From the NCBI GenBank assembly GCA_964639665.1, contig CAZXEU010000208.1, positions 1 through 51,022 on the forward strand: DNA of 51,022 nucleotides, read 5' to 3'. The notes under the pieces were generated by a model, which saw only the letters and a program-made list of their open reading frames with translations, was not told the origin of the DNA and ran no database searches. Position 1 is the first letter of the stretch; the number at the start of each line of letters is the position of its first letter. This document shows, piece after piece, positions 16,519 through 25,411 of the stretch. The position numbers and the translations under genes were made by a program. The DNA comes from CAZXEU01 sp964639665. GTDB lineage: Bacteria > Bacteroidota > Rhodothermia > Rhodothermales > Bin80.

Positions 16519-17646
16519 ATGCAGAGGGCACCGCGCATACTTTTTGCAGGCGGAGGCACGGGGGGCCACGTGTATCCCGCCATTGCCATCGCCAATGCCA
16601 TCCGCGAGCTCGAGTCAGAGGCCGCCATTGCGTTTGCCGGAACGCGCGAGCACCTAGAGTGGACGGCCGTGCCGAAGGCTGGATATGCCATCCATCCGAT
16701 CACGGTGAGCGGTTTCCACCGAAAACAGCCCATGCGCAATATCGGATTGCCCGCAAAGCTTGCCCGTGGACTGGTCCAGAGCCTGGCACTCGTGCGTGAT
16801 TTTGACGCGGACGCAGCTGTCGGTACCGGGGGATACGTTTCCGGTCCGGTCCTGATGGCGGCGCACATGAAGAAGCGCCCCATTGTCGTACAGGAGCAAA
16901 ACGCATACGCCGGGATTACCAATAAGCTGCTCTCAAGTCGGGCCTCCCAGATCCATATAGCCTTTCCGGAAGCCCGCCAGTGGTTCCCGGAAGAGAAGTG
17001 CCGGATAAGCGGCAATCCGACCCGGGCTGAACTCCTCACGGTGGATGCGGCTAGCGCGCGGGCCGAACTGGGTGTTCCTGACGGTGCGCGCGTCCTGTTC
17101 GTCTTTGGGGGCTCGCTCGGCAGCCAGGCGCTGAATGCGGCTATGGACCGATCGGTGCAGAGCTATATGTCCCGGGAAGGGTTCTTCCTGCTCTGGCAGA
17201 CGGGCAAACTGTATTTCGATCGCATTCGGCGACGCGTGACAGATCATCCCCGGTTGCGCCTAGTGAAGTTTGTCCATCGTATGGACCTGGCGTACGCGGC
17301 GGCTGACCTGGTCTTGTGCCGAGCGGGTGCAATTGCGTGCAGCGAGCTATTGGTTACCGGTACGCCTGCCATACTGGTTCCATCTCCAAACGTAGCGTCG
17401 GACCATCAGACACTGAATGCGCGGAGCATGGAGGCATTGGGAGCGGCCGTAGCCGTCCGCGAGGACCATTTGGAGTCAGCCATGTCCCGGCTCGTGCCGG
17501 AACTGCTTGCCGACGATGGCCGAAGGTCCGCGATGTCGGCAAAGGCCCGCCGGGCCGGCAGCCCGGACGCCGCAAAGCGGATAGCCCGGGATGTTCTTCG
17601 ACTGGCCGGATGGGATATGTCTCAGGTTCGAGCAAAACCGGCATGA
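16519..17646 (+). CDS. murG: UDP-GlcNAc:lipid I GlcNAc transferase
   Basis: MurG adds GlcNAc to lipid I to make lipid II on the inner membrane face. The 375-residue length is typical. The glycine-rich lipid-phosphate loop GGGTGGHVYPA is near the N-terminus, a second one is at VGTGGYVSGPVLMA, and the C-terminal donor site has LVLCRAGAIACSELL and TPAILVPSPN. I chose the ATG at 16519 rather than an in-frame upstream start at 16480, because that one would overlap ftsW by 38 bp and add non-conserved residues. The stop overlaps murC by ATGA. Confidence 0.94.
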   Translation: MQRAPRILFAGGGTGGHVYPAIAIANAIRELESEAAIAFAGTREHLEWTAVPKAGYAIHPITVSGFHRKQPMRNIGLPAKLARGLVQSLALVRDFDADAAVGTGGYVSGPVLMAAHMKKRPIVVQEQNAYAGITNKLLSSRASQIHIAFPEARQWFPEEKCRISGNPTRAELLTVDAASARAELGVPDGARVLFVFGGSLGSQALNAAMDRSVQSYMSREGFFLLWQTGKLYFDRIRRRVTDHPRLRLVKFVHRMDLAYAAADLVLCRAGAIACSELLVTGTPAILVPSPNVASDHQTLNARSMEALGAAVAVREDHLESAMSRLVPELLADDGRRSAMSAKARRAGSPDAAKRIARDVLRLAGWDMSQVRAKPA

Positions 17647-19055
17647 ATACGGCAAGGCGCAAACCCCGCTGGCTGGGCCGAATCCGCCGGGTGCACATGG
17701 TGGGCATCGGAGGTGTGGGAATGAGTTCCATTGCCGCCGTGCTGCTGGATCGCGGCTTCGAGGTGTCCGGGTCTGACTTGGCCAAGTCAGACCTTACGGA
17801 CGGTCTCGAGAAACGTGGAGCCAGGATCTTCGAGGGACATGCTCCGGATCAGATAGGCAAGGCAGATGCCGTAGTGTATTCCTCGGCCGTAATTCCTCAG
17901 GAAAACGCCGAGACCCTGGAAGCCATGGCGCGGCGGGTACCGCTGATACCGCGGGCAGAGATGCTGGGCGAACTCATGCGAATGAAGTTCGGAGTGGGCA
18001 TTGCCGGCACCCACGGCAAGACCACTACCACGTCACTAGTGGGACTCGTTCTAACGGAAGGCGGATTTGATCCGACGATCATTGTGGGAGGCAAGGTCGC
18101 GGTCTTTGGCTCGAACGCTGTATCCGGTGATGGAGACATAATCGTGATCGAGGCCGATGAATATGACCGGACCTTCCTGCGTCTGACACCGGCACTGGCG
18201 GTGATTACCAGCATCGAGGCCGAGCACCTTGATACGTATTCGGATCTGGACGACCTGAAAAGCGCATTCCTGACTTACGCCAACGCCGTGCCGTTCTTTG
18301 GTGCCTCCATAGTCTGCCTGGACGATGGCGTTGTGCAAGAGATCATGGGAAGCATCCAGCGCAGGCTCGTCACGTACGGCACGGTTAGGCAGGCGATGGT
18401 TCGCGCCGAGTCCATTGTGCAGGAAGGCTCTTCTGTCCGATTCATGGCTGTGGCAAACAACGAGGTTCTTGGCTCAGTAACACTGCAGGCGCCCGGCCTG
18501 TTCAACGTGCGCAACGCATTGGCAGCCATCGCCGTCGGGCTCGAAATGGACATTGATTTTCCGCAAATCCAGAGCGGGCTCTCCCGGTTTACCGGCGTCA
18601 ATCGAAGATTCCAGATTCTGGGAGAAGTAGCCGGTATCGTGGTCATTGATGACTATGCACATCATCCGACGGAGGTAGAGGCTACGCTTCTCGCTGCCTG
18701 CGACGCATACCCAAACCGTAGAATCGTGGCTGTATTCCAGCCACATCTGTTTTCCAGGACAGAGAGTTTCAGGGAGCGGTTCGGGGCATCCTTTCACAAT
18801 GCGGATGTGCTCGTAGTTACGGACATATACGGCGCCCGCGAGGTGCCGAGGCCTGGAGTTTCGGGGCGCACGGTAGCGGATTCCGCCTCGGCCAGGGGGC
18901 ATCGGAATGTTCAGTACGTGGCCGACAAGGCAAATCTAGCCGAAGCCTTGAGTGCCATCTGTTCATCCGGCGACGCGGTGGTGTTCCTGGGTGCCGGAGA
19001 CATCTGGAGGTGCGCGCGGGCATTCTTCGCCAAGCTACAGCGGGGCGCGTCATGA
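17643..19055 (+). CDS. murC: UDP-N-acetylmuramate--L-alanine ligase
   Basis: Adds the first amino acid, L-alanine, to UDP-MurNAc. The 470 residues match the family. The N-terminal UDP-binding turn is HMVGIGGVGMSSIA, the ATP loop is GIAGTHGKTTTTSLVG near residue 120, and the C-terminal domain has IDDYAHHPTEV and AVFQPHLFSRT. The frame stays open 327 bp upstream inside murG, but the ATG at 17643 gives the family N-terminus and an ATGA overlap. murC normally pairs with murB or ddl, and neither is here. The stop overlaps ftsQ. Confidence 0.95.
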   Translation: MNTARRKPRWLGRIRRVHMVGIGGVGMSSIAAVLLDRGFEVSGSDLAKSDLTDGLEKRGARIFEGHAPDQIGKADAVVYSSAVIPQENAETLEAMARRVPLIPRAEMLGELMRMKFGVGIAGTHGKTTTTSLVGLVLTEGGFDPTIIVGGKVAVFGSNAVSGDGDIIVIEADEYDRTFLRLTPALAVITSIEAEHLDTYSDLDDLKSAFLTYANAVPFFGASIVCLDDGVVQEIMGSIQRRLVTYGTVRQAMVRAESIVQEGSSVRFMAVANNEVLGSVTLQAPGLFNVRNALAAIAVGLEMDIDFPQIQSGLSRFTGVNRRFQILGEVAGIVVIDDYAHHPTEVEATLLAACDAYPNRRIVAVFQPHLFSRTESFRERFGASFHNADVLVVTDIYGAREVPRPGVSGRTVADSASARGHRNVQYVADKANLAEALSAICSSGDAVVFLGAGDIWRCARAFFAKLQRGAS

Positions 19056-19807
19056 GGTACAAGATTCGCACGGGATTCAGGGGGACAATGGCAATTCTGT
19101 TGGCCACGGCGTGCATGCTGTCCGGCGGCGGCCTGCTCTGGCAAGTGTCCGCGGGCTCGGACTGCAAGAAGTTCCGATTTGCCGGTGTTGAGCGCTCACA
19201 GGTATCGGCGCTGGTCCGCCTGGCCGGTTCCGCCAGCAAGCCGGACATCGCAGCGGACCGAATCCGCAGGCATCCTTGGGTGCAGTGGGCACAGGCACAT
19301 TGCGGTCTTCTTGGCACCATGCACGTCCGGGTGACCGAGCGGCGCCCGGCGCTGCGAATGCTGCCGGAGGGGGACAACTGGGGACACTACATGGATCCGG
19401 CAGGCTTCCGCATGCCGGCATCCACAGCTTTCGACGTGCCGCTTGTACGCGGTGACGTAGAGCGCTACAACCCGATTGTGCCCGTAACGAGAGAGGAGGT
19501 CATATGGCTATTGCGTGCCGTGAGTCAACCGGAGGATTCCGTCGATGCTCTCCTTTCGGAATTCATTCTGGGATCGGACGGGGTTCGACTCTTTACGCCG
19601 CCTGTGTGGTCGCACGGCGCGGTGGAAGTTCTGCTCGGCCGCAGCGGCTTCGAGACCAAGCTCGGAAGACTGGCAGCATTCTGGTACCAGGCCATGCTAG
19701 AGCCTCCGGAGCCCGTTATCCGCTGGATTGACCTGAGGTATGAAGGGCAGGTAGTTGCCGGCACGCAGGAGCACCATGGACAATACATCACCGGATCCCT
19801 GTTATGA
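19052..19807 (+). CDS. ftsQ: cell division protein FtsQ
   Basis: A 251-aa bitopic protein of the divisome FtsQ-FtsB-FtsL complex. It has a short basic cytoplasmic tail, one membrane segment (about residues 12-30, AILLATACMLSGGGLLW), then a POTRA-like domain with FRFAGVERSQVSALV and HVRVTERRPALRML. The periplasmic beta domain fills the rest. The ATG at 19052 overlaps the murC stop by ATGA. An in-frame start 42 bp upstream is less likely. The sequence is divergent, so the call rests on topology, POTRA features and its place between murC and ftsA. Confidence 0.85.
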   Translation: MRYKIRTGFRGTMAILLATACMLSGGGLLWQVSAGSDCKKFRFAGVERSQVSALVRLAGSASKPDIAADRIRRHPWVQWAQAHCGLLGTMHVRVTERRPALRMLPEGDNWGHYMDPAGFRMPASTAFDVPLVRGDVERYNPIVPVTREEVIWLLRAVSQPEDSVDALLSEFILGSDGVRLFTPPVWSHGAVEVLLGRSGFETKLGRLAAFWYQAMLEPPEPVIRWIDLRYEGQVVAGTQEHHGQYITGSLL

Positions 19808-21096
19808 GTGACAGCATAGTTGTCGGCATAGATATCGGCACCACCAAAGTGTGTGCTGTAGTTGCGGAAGCTGATGCCGTTGGGCGTATCAATGTCCTCG
19901 GCATGGGATTGGCGAATTCGGACGGTCTCAACCGCGGTGTGGTCGTCAACATTGATAGGACCGTGGCGGCTGTACAAGAAGCAATTCGGGAAGCCGAACG
20001 CTCCGCAAGTGTCGAAGTGCGATCCGTGGTTGCAGGCATTGCAGGTGACCACGTGCGCAGCCTGCAAAGCCGGGGAGTGGTAACAATCGCGAATCGGGAC
20101 CAGGAGATTACCGAACGCGATGTCCACCGCCTTCTGGAGGACACCACGCATGTCGCGTTGCCTGTCGACCAGGAAATCTTGCACGTCATCCCGCAGGAAT
20201 ACATCGTCGATGGTCAGGACGGAGTCCTGGATCCCGTCGGGATGAGCGGTGTGCGGCTGGAGGCCAACGTGCACATCATTACCGGCCTTGTTACGGCAGC
20301 CAAGAATATCTACCGGTGCATCGAAAAGGCAGGCTACCAGGTGGCGGACATTGTGCTGGAGCCGCTGGCATCATCCTTCGCCGTGCTGCATGCGGATGAA
20401 AAGGAGATCGGCGTGGCCTTGATCGACATTGGAGGTGGAACCACCGATATCGCGGTATTCGAAGATGGCACCATACGCCATACTGCCGTAATCGCCGTAG
20501 CAGGAAACAAGGTTACCGATGATATCCGGCGCGGCCTGGGTGTTATGCGCGAACATGCAGAAGCCCTTAAGCGACAGTTCGGCATTGCTTTGGCAGAGAC
20601 TATTGACGAGCCGGAGGATATCCTGATTCCCGGCATCGGCGGGCGACCGGACAAGAGCATCGCCCGGTCGGCACTTGCGCAGATCATCCAGCCCAGGATG
20701 GAGGAAATCCTGGAATTTGCCGCCAACGAAATCAAGCTCAGCGGCTACCATCGGCACCTGTCAGCAGGCGTCGTGCTGACCGGAGGCGGGTCACTGATTG
20801 AGGAAACCGCGGCACTTGGTGCGCAAGTGCTGGGCCTGGAAGCTCGGGTCGGAGTACCTACAGGACTGGCCGGAGGGCTCGTGGAGGAAGTAACGGACCC
20901 GAAGTATGCCACTGCCGTCGGCCTGGTGTTGTACGCTCTCCAGCCCCGCATCCTCGGCGCAGCGCCTCTTGCCGGGCACGACCCGGGGCGGCCACTGGCG
21001 GGCGCAGCCTATCGCAAAGAGGATGCTGTTGGCGATACATCATCCCTGGTACACAGAATAGCCGGTCGCATGAAGGGCTGGTTTGACGAACTCTAG
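19804..21096 (+). CDS. ftsA: cell division protein FtsA
   Basis: FtsA is an actin-like ATPase that tethers FtsZ to the membrane. The 430 residues match the family. The phosphate 1 loop is GIDIGTTKVCAV and the phosphate 2 loop is IDIGGGTTDIAVFEDG. The SHS2 domain 1C lies between them. The C-terminal 16 residues (LVHRIAGRMKGWFDEL) form an amphipathic helix with basic, hydrophobic and aromatic faces, as in the known membrane targeting sequence. The start overlaps ftsQ by ATGA and ftsZ follows 24 bp later. Confidence 0.96.
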   Translation: MSDSIVVGIDIGTTKVCAVVAEADAVGRINVLGMGLANSDGLNRGVVVNIDRTVAAVQEAIREAERSASVEVRSVVAGIAGDHVRSLQSRGVVTIANRDQEITERDVHRLLEDTTHVALPVDQEILHVIPQEYIVDGQDGVLDPVGMSGVRLEANVHIITGLVTAAKNIYRCIEKAGYQVADIVLEPLASSFAVLHADEKEIGVALIDIGGGTTDIAVFEDGTIRHTAVIAVAGNKVTDDIRRGLGVMREHAEALKRQFGIALAETIDEPEDILIPGIGGRPDKSIARSALAQIIQPRMEEILEFAANEIKLSGYHRHLSAGVVLTGGGSLIEETAALGAQVLGLEARVGVPTGLAGGLVEEVTDPKYATAVGLVLYALQPRILGAAPLAGHDPGRPLAGAAYRKEDAVGDTSSLVHRIAGRMKGWFDEL

Positions 21097-21120
21097 AACC
21101 CATTAAAACGCAACGGTACC

Positions 21121-22392
21121 ATGAGCACGGACCTTCACAAACAGGGCACATTACCCATGGATGCTCTCAGCGATGCCGAGTCAAAGAACCTCGTGTTGGA
21201 ACGCAAATCCCGGATTGCGTTCGACAGCGACGCCCACGAGATGGCCAAGATTGCCGTTGTTGGTGTTGGAGGCGGGGGTGGCAATGCCGTCAACAACATG
21301 ATAGAGAAGGGCATTAACGGCGTGGAATTCGTCGCGATCAATACCGATGCCCAAGCCCTGGGCGGCAATCTGGCCTATCACAAGATCCAGGCCGGCCGCA
21401 ATTTGACCAAGGGCCTGGGTACGGGAGCGCGTCCCTCGGTCGGCACGGAAGCCCTCCAGGAAGACGTGGACGTCGTAGAGTCGGTGCTGGAGGGCTTCGA
21501 CATGGTGTTCATCACGGCCGGAATGGGCGGCGGCACGGGAACTGGCGGAGCCCCCGTCGTGGCCAGCGTAGCTCGAGGTCTGGGTATTCTCACCGTGGCG
21601 ATCGTCACCAAACCGTTCGAGTGTGAAGGCGCGCGCCGCACCCAGATGGCGGCGGAGGGTATCGGCCAGCTGCGCGAGTACGTTGACACGCTTATCACGA
21701 TTCCGAATGAGCGGCTGCTTGACATCTCGGACGAGCATACCAGTCTCATTGAGGCATTCCGCCGCGCCGACGACGTATTGTACAATGCCACACGAGGCAT
21801 TGCCGATCTGGTGACCGTGCACGGACTGATCAACCTGGATTTCGCGGACGTGCGGACTACCATGCAGGATGGAGGTGCCGCCCTTATGGGTTCTGCCACG
21901 GCGAAGGGCGAGCAGAGGGCCACGAAGGCAGCCCTGGAGGCTATAACAAGTCCGCTTCTGGACGGCCTGTCGATCGTAGGGGCCCGCAATATCCTGGTCA
22001 ATATTACAGCCGGTACGTCGCTCGGCATTCGCGAGGCTACGGCGGCGACGAACCTTGTTCAGCAGGAGGCGGGAACGAATGTCGAGGTTATATTCGGAAC
22101 CGTTATCGATGAGTCCATGGGGGAGGACCTCCGCGTAACCGTGATCGCAACAGGATTTGACACAGCTGGCGACTCCGCGGACAGTCGCCGAACCCTTCCT
22201 TTGAGGGACGCCGTACGAGACAGGGGAGGGCCCGCATACGACTACAAGGGCGAGCGAAACCTGAAGATTCTGGATATTCCGGCCTATGCGAGGCGCGGGC
22301 AGGTCAGCAACCGGCTTTCTCCGCGTGAACAGTCGGACCGACGCGACAAGGGCAATGACACGCCTGCTTTCCTGCGTCAAATGATGGACTAG
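21121..22392 (+). CDS. ftsZ: cell division protein FtsZ
   Basis: Tubulin-like GTPase that forms the Z-ring. The 423-residue protein has GVGGGGGNAVNNM, the tubulin signature GGGTGTGGAPVVA (about 136-148) and the T7-loop region NLDFADVRT. The N-terminal extension before the GTPase core is about 40 residues. An ATG 12 codons in could be used instead. The C-terminal linker holds DIPAYARRG (from 385) and the extreme tail holds TPAFLRQ (414-420), which matches the conserved peptide that binds FtsA. Last gene of the dcw cluster. Confidence 0.97.
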   Translation: MSTDLHKQGTLPMDALSDAESKNLVLERKSRIAFDSDAHEMAKIAVVGVGGGGGNAVNNMIEKGINGVEFVAINTDAQALGGNLAYHKIQAGRNLTKGLGTGARPSVGTEALQEDVDVVESVLEGFDMVFITAGMGGGTGTGGAPVVASVARGLGILTVAIVTKPFECEGARRTQMAAEGIGQLREYVDTLITIPNERLLDISDEHTSLIEAFRRADDVLYNATRGIADLVTVHGLINLDFADVRTTMQDGGAALMGSATAKGEQRATKAALEAITSPLLDGLSIVGARNILVNITAGTSLGIREATAATNLVQQEAGTNVEVIFGTVIDESMGEDLRVTVIATGFDTAGDSADSRRTLPLRDAVRDRGGPAYDYKGERNLKILDIPAYARRGQVSNRLSPREQSDRRDKGNDTPAFLRQMMD

Positions 22393-22510
22393 GCGAAGGT
22401 CTCCCGGCCTCAGATTCCAGGTCAGTTTGGGGAACCCGCTCGCCTTCCGCCAAGTACCCCAGTGTTACCAATTGTCTTGGTACTGTACCACTAAAACGTA
22501 CGACAACCAT

Positions 22511-22780
22511 ATGCCTCAGCACAAGTCCGCCGAAAAGCGGGTTCGGCAAAATGCCCGGCGGCGCTCACGCAACCGGTATCATCGCAGCCGGCTGCGCACG
22601 ATGGTAAAGAGGTTGCGTGCGACAGACAATGCCGACGTGGCGCGGCAGCTGTTCCCGCGGGTTCAGGCTCTTGTCGACCGCCTGGCCACGAAGCGCATCA
22701 TCCATCCGAACAAGGCTGCCAATTATAAGCGGGAGCTCGCGGGGCACATCAGCCGCCTTGGCGAGGATGTTGCCAGGTAA
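22511..22780 (+). CDS. rpsT: 30S ribosomal protein S20
   Basis: An 89-aa, very basic protein matching S20, which binds the 5' domain of 16S rRNA. The N-terminus MPQHKSAEKRVRQNARRR and the C-terminal IIHPNKAANYKREL are family signatures. The frame is open 84 bp further upstream, but the ATG at 22511 gives the correct start. It lies 118 bp after ftsZ, so it may have its own promoter in that AT-richer gap. S20 is not a usual dcw neighbour. Confidence 0.93.
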   Translation: MPQHKSAEKRVRQNARRRSRNRYHRSRLRTMVKRLRATDNADVARQLFPRVQALVDRLATKRIIHPNKAANYKRELAGHISRLGEDVAR

Positions 22781-22886
22781 TGCGGCCGCGTTGCCTCGTC
22801 CCGGAGCGTTGGCCCGTCGCCAGACGGGTGCCGGCACCGCTTCACGCTGTACCCGATCTACCGACCCATTTGGAGGAATTATCGCC

Positions 22887-24425
22887 ATGGGCACGAAAGT
22901 CAGATTCTTCGCAATAAACTGCGTACTGTTGCTGCTTGTGGCAAGCAGCGCGCCTGGGCAGTACTTGCGTCCCGAGGGAACGCTGTTCATCAAGCCGAAA
23001 GTGGGCCTTTCGTCCTATCTTGGCGACAATGAAAAGTCGCCCACGAACTTTAACGGGGACGGTTTCAGCGTTGCGTTCCCCTGGGGGATGGGAGCCGAGA
23101 TTGGATATCAAATGTCCGTGCCGTTTTCCATTAGCGGTGCGCTGTACGTGGGCAATTATCCGGTCATCACCCAGTTTCCGCCTCCTCCCGAGCGGCAGGA
23201 GGCCGACGTTGCAGAAGATCCTTCCGTGCGCACATCCGTGCAGGCGTTCGGCCGGTACACTTTTGCCACGCCGGAGCAGCCTGTTGCGGCCTACCTGAAT
23301 TTCGGGTTGATGCTTTCCTTCGGCAACGTGACGCAGAATGATCCACCTGGATTCGCTGCCGAGGAAAGTGGAAGCGCCTTCGGGCCGCTCGTCGGTCTTG
23401 GCCTCGATATCGCGCTCAACAGCCAGTCGTCCTTCTTTGTTGAAATCAATTCCGGATTTCACCTGGGTGACGACCAGCTGGATGCAAACTCCGCCAACGG
23501 GTTCGGCGGCGCGGACCTCCTCTCCGGGCTGGGCCTGGGATTCAAATACAACTTCTCCGAGGCTGTGACGCCGCCCATGAACCTGATGTTCGAGTGCCCA
23601 ACGGAGTCCGTTATCGCAGGCCAGGCGGCGACCTTCACGGCGACGCTTAATCCCGGTATATCCGAACCGGTTGAAACGCAGTGGGATTTTGGGGACGGAG
23701 CCTCGGCCACAGGCACTACAGCCTCGCACACGTACGGGGCCGGTGGCGTCTTTACAGCTACCTTTACGGCCACCAATGCGGCGGGAACGGCATCAGTGGA
23801 TTGCGTGGTAACGGTTCTGTCACCTGCTGAGCTGGTTACGGTCACGGCCGACAAGATGTCCGTCAGCATTTGCGACGAGGATCAGGCCGTCACTTTCAGT
23901 GGCAATGCCCGGGGCGACATGCCGATTTCGTACAGCTGGGATTTCGGTGACGGAACTACGAGCGACCTGGAATCACCCAGCCATACGTTCGGGGAAACCG
24001 GCACCTACGAAGTCACGCTTACGGTGCGCAATGCGGGCGGGGAAGATTCCCGGACCATCGAGATCACCGTAACCGACGAAGGCTGCTTCGACTGCGACAT
24101 ATCACAAATGAATTCGGTGTTCTTCGACCGCAATTCGTCGGTGCTGACACCGGATGGTCGTGAGCAATTGGCCGAAAACCTGGAGGTGCTCGCCAACTGC
24201 ACATTTGGCGCGCGTGTTGAAGGCCATGCGTCGGGTGACGAGCGCAACGCCCAGGGGCTTTCAGAAGACCGGGCTCGCGCGGTCATGCAGTTCTACGTGG
24301 ACAACGGCATTGACGCATCCCGCCTTGCGGCTACCGGCATGGGCGCCGGCGGCCAGACCACGAAGAAGAGCGGTGCCGACCAATTCCGCCGTGTCGATAC
24401 CATTCCGGACAACACCGACATGTAG
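22887..24425 (+). CDS. secreted outer-membrane-type protein with two PKD domains and a C-terminal OmpA domain
   Basis: A 512-aa protein with a signal peptide (1-25, hydrophobic core VLLLLVASS). Residues about 26-230 alternate like an outer-membrane beta domain and end in a typical aromatic strand (LGLGFKYNF). Two PKD domains follow (about 234-311 and 315-396), each with WDFGDG and a HTYG or HTFG strand. The OmpA peptidoglycan-binding domain spans about 405-505, with VFFDRNSSVLTPDG and EGHASGDERNAQGLSEDRARAV. GGAGG at 22872-22876 is the ribosome binding site and fixes the ATG at 22887. It probably links the outer membrane to peptidoglycan. No specific function is known to me. Confidence 0.85.
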   Translation: MGTKVRFFAINCVLLLLVASSAPGQYLRPEGTLFIKPKVGLSSYLGDNEKSPTNFNGDGFSVAFPWGMGAEIGYQMSVPFSISGALYVGNYPVITQFPPPPERQEADVAEDPSVRTSVQAFGRYTFATPEQPVAAYLNFGLMLSFGNVTQNDPPGFAAEESGSAFGPLVGLGLDIALNSQSSFFVEINSGFHLGDDQLDANSANGFGGADLLSGLGLGFKYNFSEAVTPPMNLMFECPTESVIAGQAATFTATLNPGISEPVETQWDFGDGASATGTTASHTYGAGGVFTATFTATNAAGTASVDCVVTVLSPAELVTVTADKMSVSICDEDQAVTFSGNARGDMPISYSWDFGDGTTSDLESPSHTFGETGTYEVTLTVRNAGGEDSRTIEITVTDEGCFDCDISQMNSVFFDRNSSVLTPDGREQLAENLEVLANCTFGARVEGHASGDERNAQGLSEDRARAVMQFYVDNGIDASRLAATGMGAGGQTTKKSGADQFRRVDTIPDNTDM

Positions 24426-24451
24426 CCAGGTGCCTACGCGGTCGGTGACAA

Positions 24452-25405
24452 ATGGCATCCGCGCAAGATCGCGACCGCCTGTCGCGTGAATTGAAACGGG
24501 AGGCGCTTCGCCTGGGTTTTGCTGCATGCGGCATTTCCCGGGCGGGGCGGCTCGACGAAGAGGCAAGGCGTCTGGAGGAATGGCTTGCCGCAGGACACAA
24601 CGCCTCCATGGCCTACATGGAGCGCAACTTTGACAAGCGCACCGATCCCACCAAGCTTGTCGAGGGTGCCCAGTCCGTAGTTTCGGTTTTGGAAAACTAT
24701 TACGTGCCCGAAGAGCCTTCCGCCGAATCGGCCACTGGCCGGATTAGTCGCTATGCGTGGGGCGATGACTATCATGTTGTCCTCAAAGAGAAGCTCTTTG
24801 CGTTGTACCAGTGGCTGGAGCGGCAGGTCGGGTCGATGACCGGTCGCGTATTTGTCGATTCTGCTCCGGTTCTAGACAAGGCATGGGCCCAGCGAAGCGG
24901 GCTTGGCTGGATCGGCAAGCATACCAATCTGATTAATCCCGAGCTGGGCTCGTACTTCTTCATCGGGGAGATCATTGTAAGCGTATCGCTTACAGCGGAC
25001 AACCCCATTACCGATCACTGCGGCAGTTGCACAGCGTGCATCGATGCCTGTCCGACCGATGCCATTTACCGCCCGTATGCGGTGGATGCCAATCGTTGCA
25101 TTTCTTACTGGACAATCGAGCACCGGGGGGACGACATACCTGCAGAGTTGGGCCAGCGGTTTGACAACTGGATCTTCGGATGTGACATATGTCAGGACGT
25201 CTGTCCGTGGAACAAATTCCGGCGGCCGTCGCGGGAGAAGAGATATGGGCCCCGGCCCGGCACAACGGATACCAGCCTTTCCGAGTGGATGGAACTGGAT
25301 CTTGAGGCCTTTCGAAGGCGCTTCAGGAAAAGTGCCGTGAAGCGTGCTCGATTCGAAGGGTTCGCACGCAACGTGCGAGTAGCACTGCGGAACGTTGAGT
25401 CTTGA
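24452..25405 (+). CDS. queG: epoxyqueuosine reductase
   Basis: Catalyses the last step of queuosine synthesis, reducing epoxyqueuosine in tRNA, with a cobalamin cofactor and two [4Fe-4S] clusters. The 317 residues match the family. The catalytic-region block VDSAPVLDKAWAQRSGLGWIGKHTNL is present in the first half (about 131-156). The clusters are bound by CGSCTACIDACP and CDICQDVCPWN. The ATG at 24452 lies 26 bp after the PKD-OmpA gene. It is convergent with lysS, with a gap of only 6 bp. Confidence 0.94.
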   Translation: MASAQDRDRLSRELKREALRLGFAACGISRAGRLDEEARRLEEWLAAGHNASMAYMERNFDKRTDPTKLVEGAQSVVSVLENYYVPEEPSAESATGRISRYAWGDDYHVVLKEKLFALYQWLERQVGSMTGRVFVDSAPVLDKAWAQRSGLGWIGKHTNLINPELGSYFFIGEIIVSVSLTADNPITDHCGSCTACIDACPTDAIYRPYAVDANRCISYWTIEHRGDDIPAELGQRFDNWIFGCDICQDVCPWNKFRRPSREKRYGPRPGTTDTSLSEWMELDLEAFRRRFRKSAVKRARFEGFARNVRVALRNVES

Positions 25406-25411
25406 GGGTGC

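Noticed and set aside
15981..17039. 352-codon open frame antisense to ftsW and murG
   Set aside because: It crosses two certain genes and shows no family features.
17316..17642. Extended N-terminus of murC reaching far into murG
   Set aside because: The extra 109 residues lack similarity to Mur ligases. The ATG at 17643 with ATGA overlap gives the family start.
21181..22380. 399-codon open frame antisense to ftsZ
   Set aside because: High GC and codon bias leave the opposite strand open. The translated sequence has no recognisable motif, and ftsZ is certain on the plus strand.
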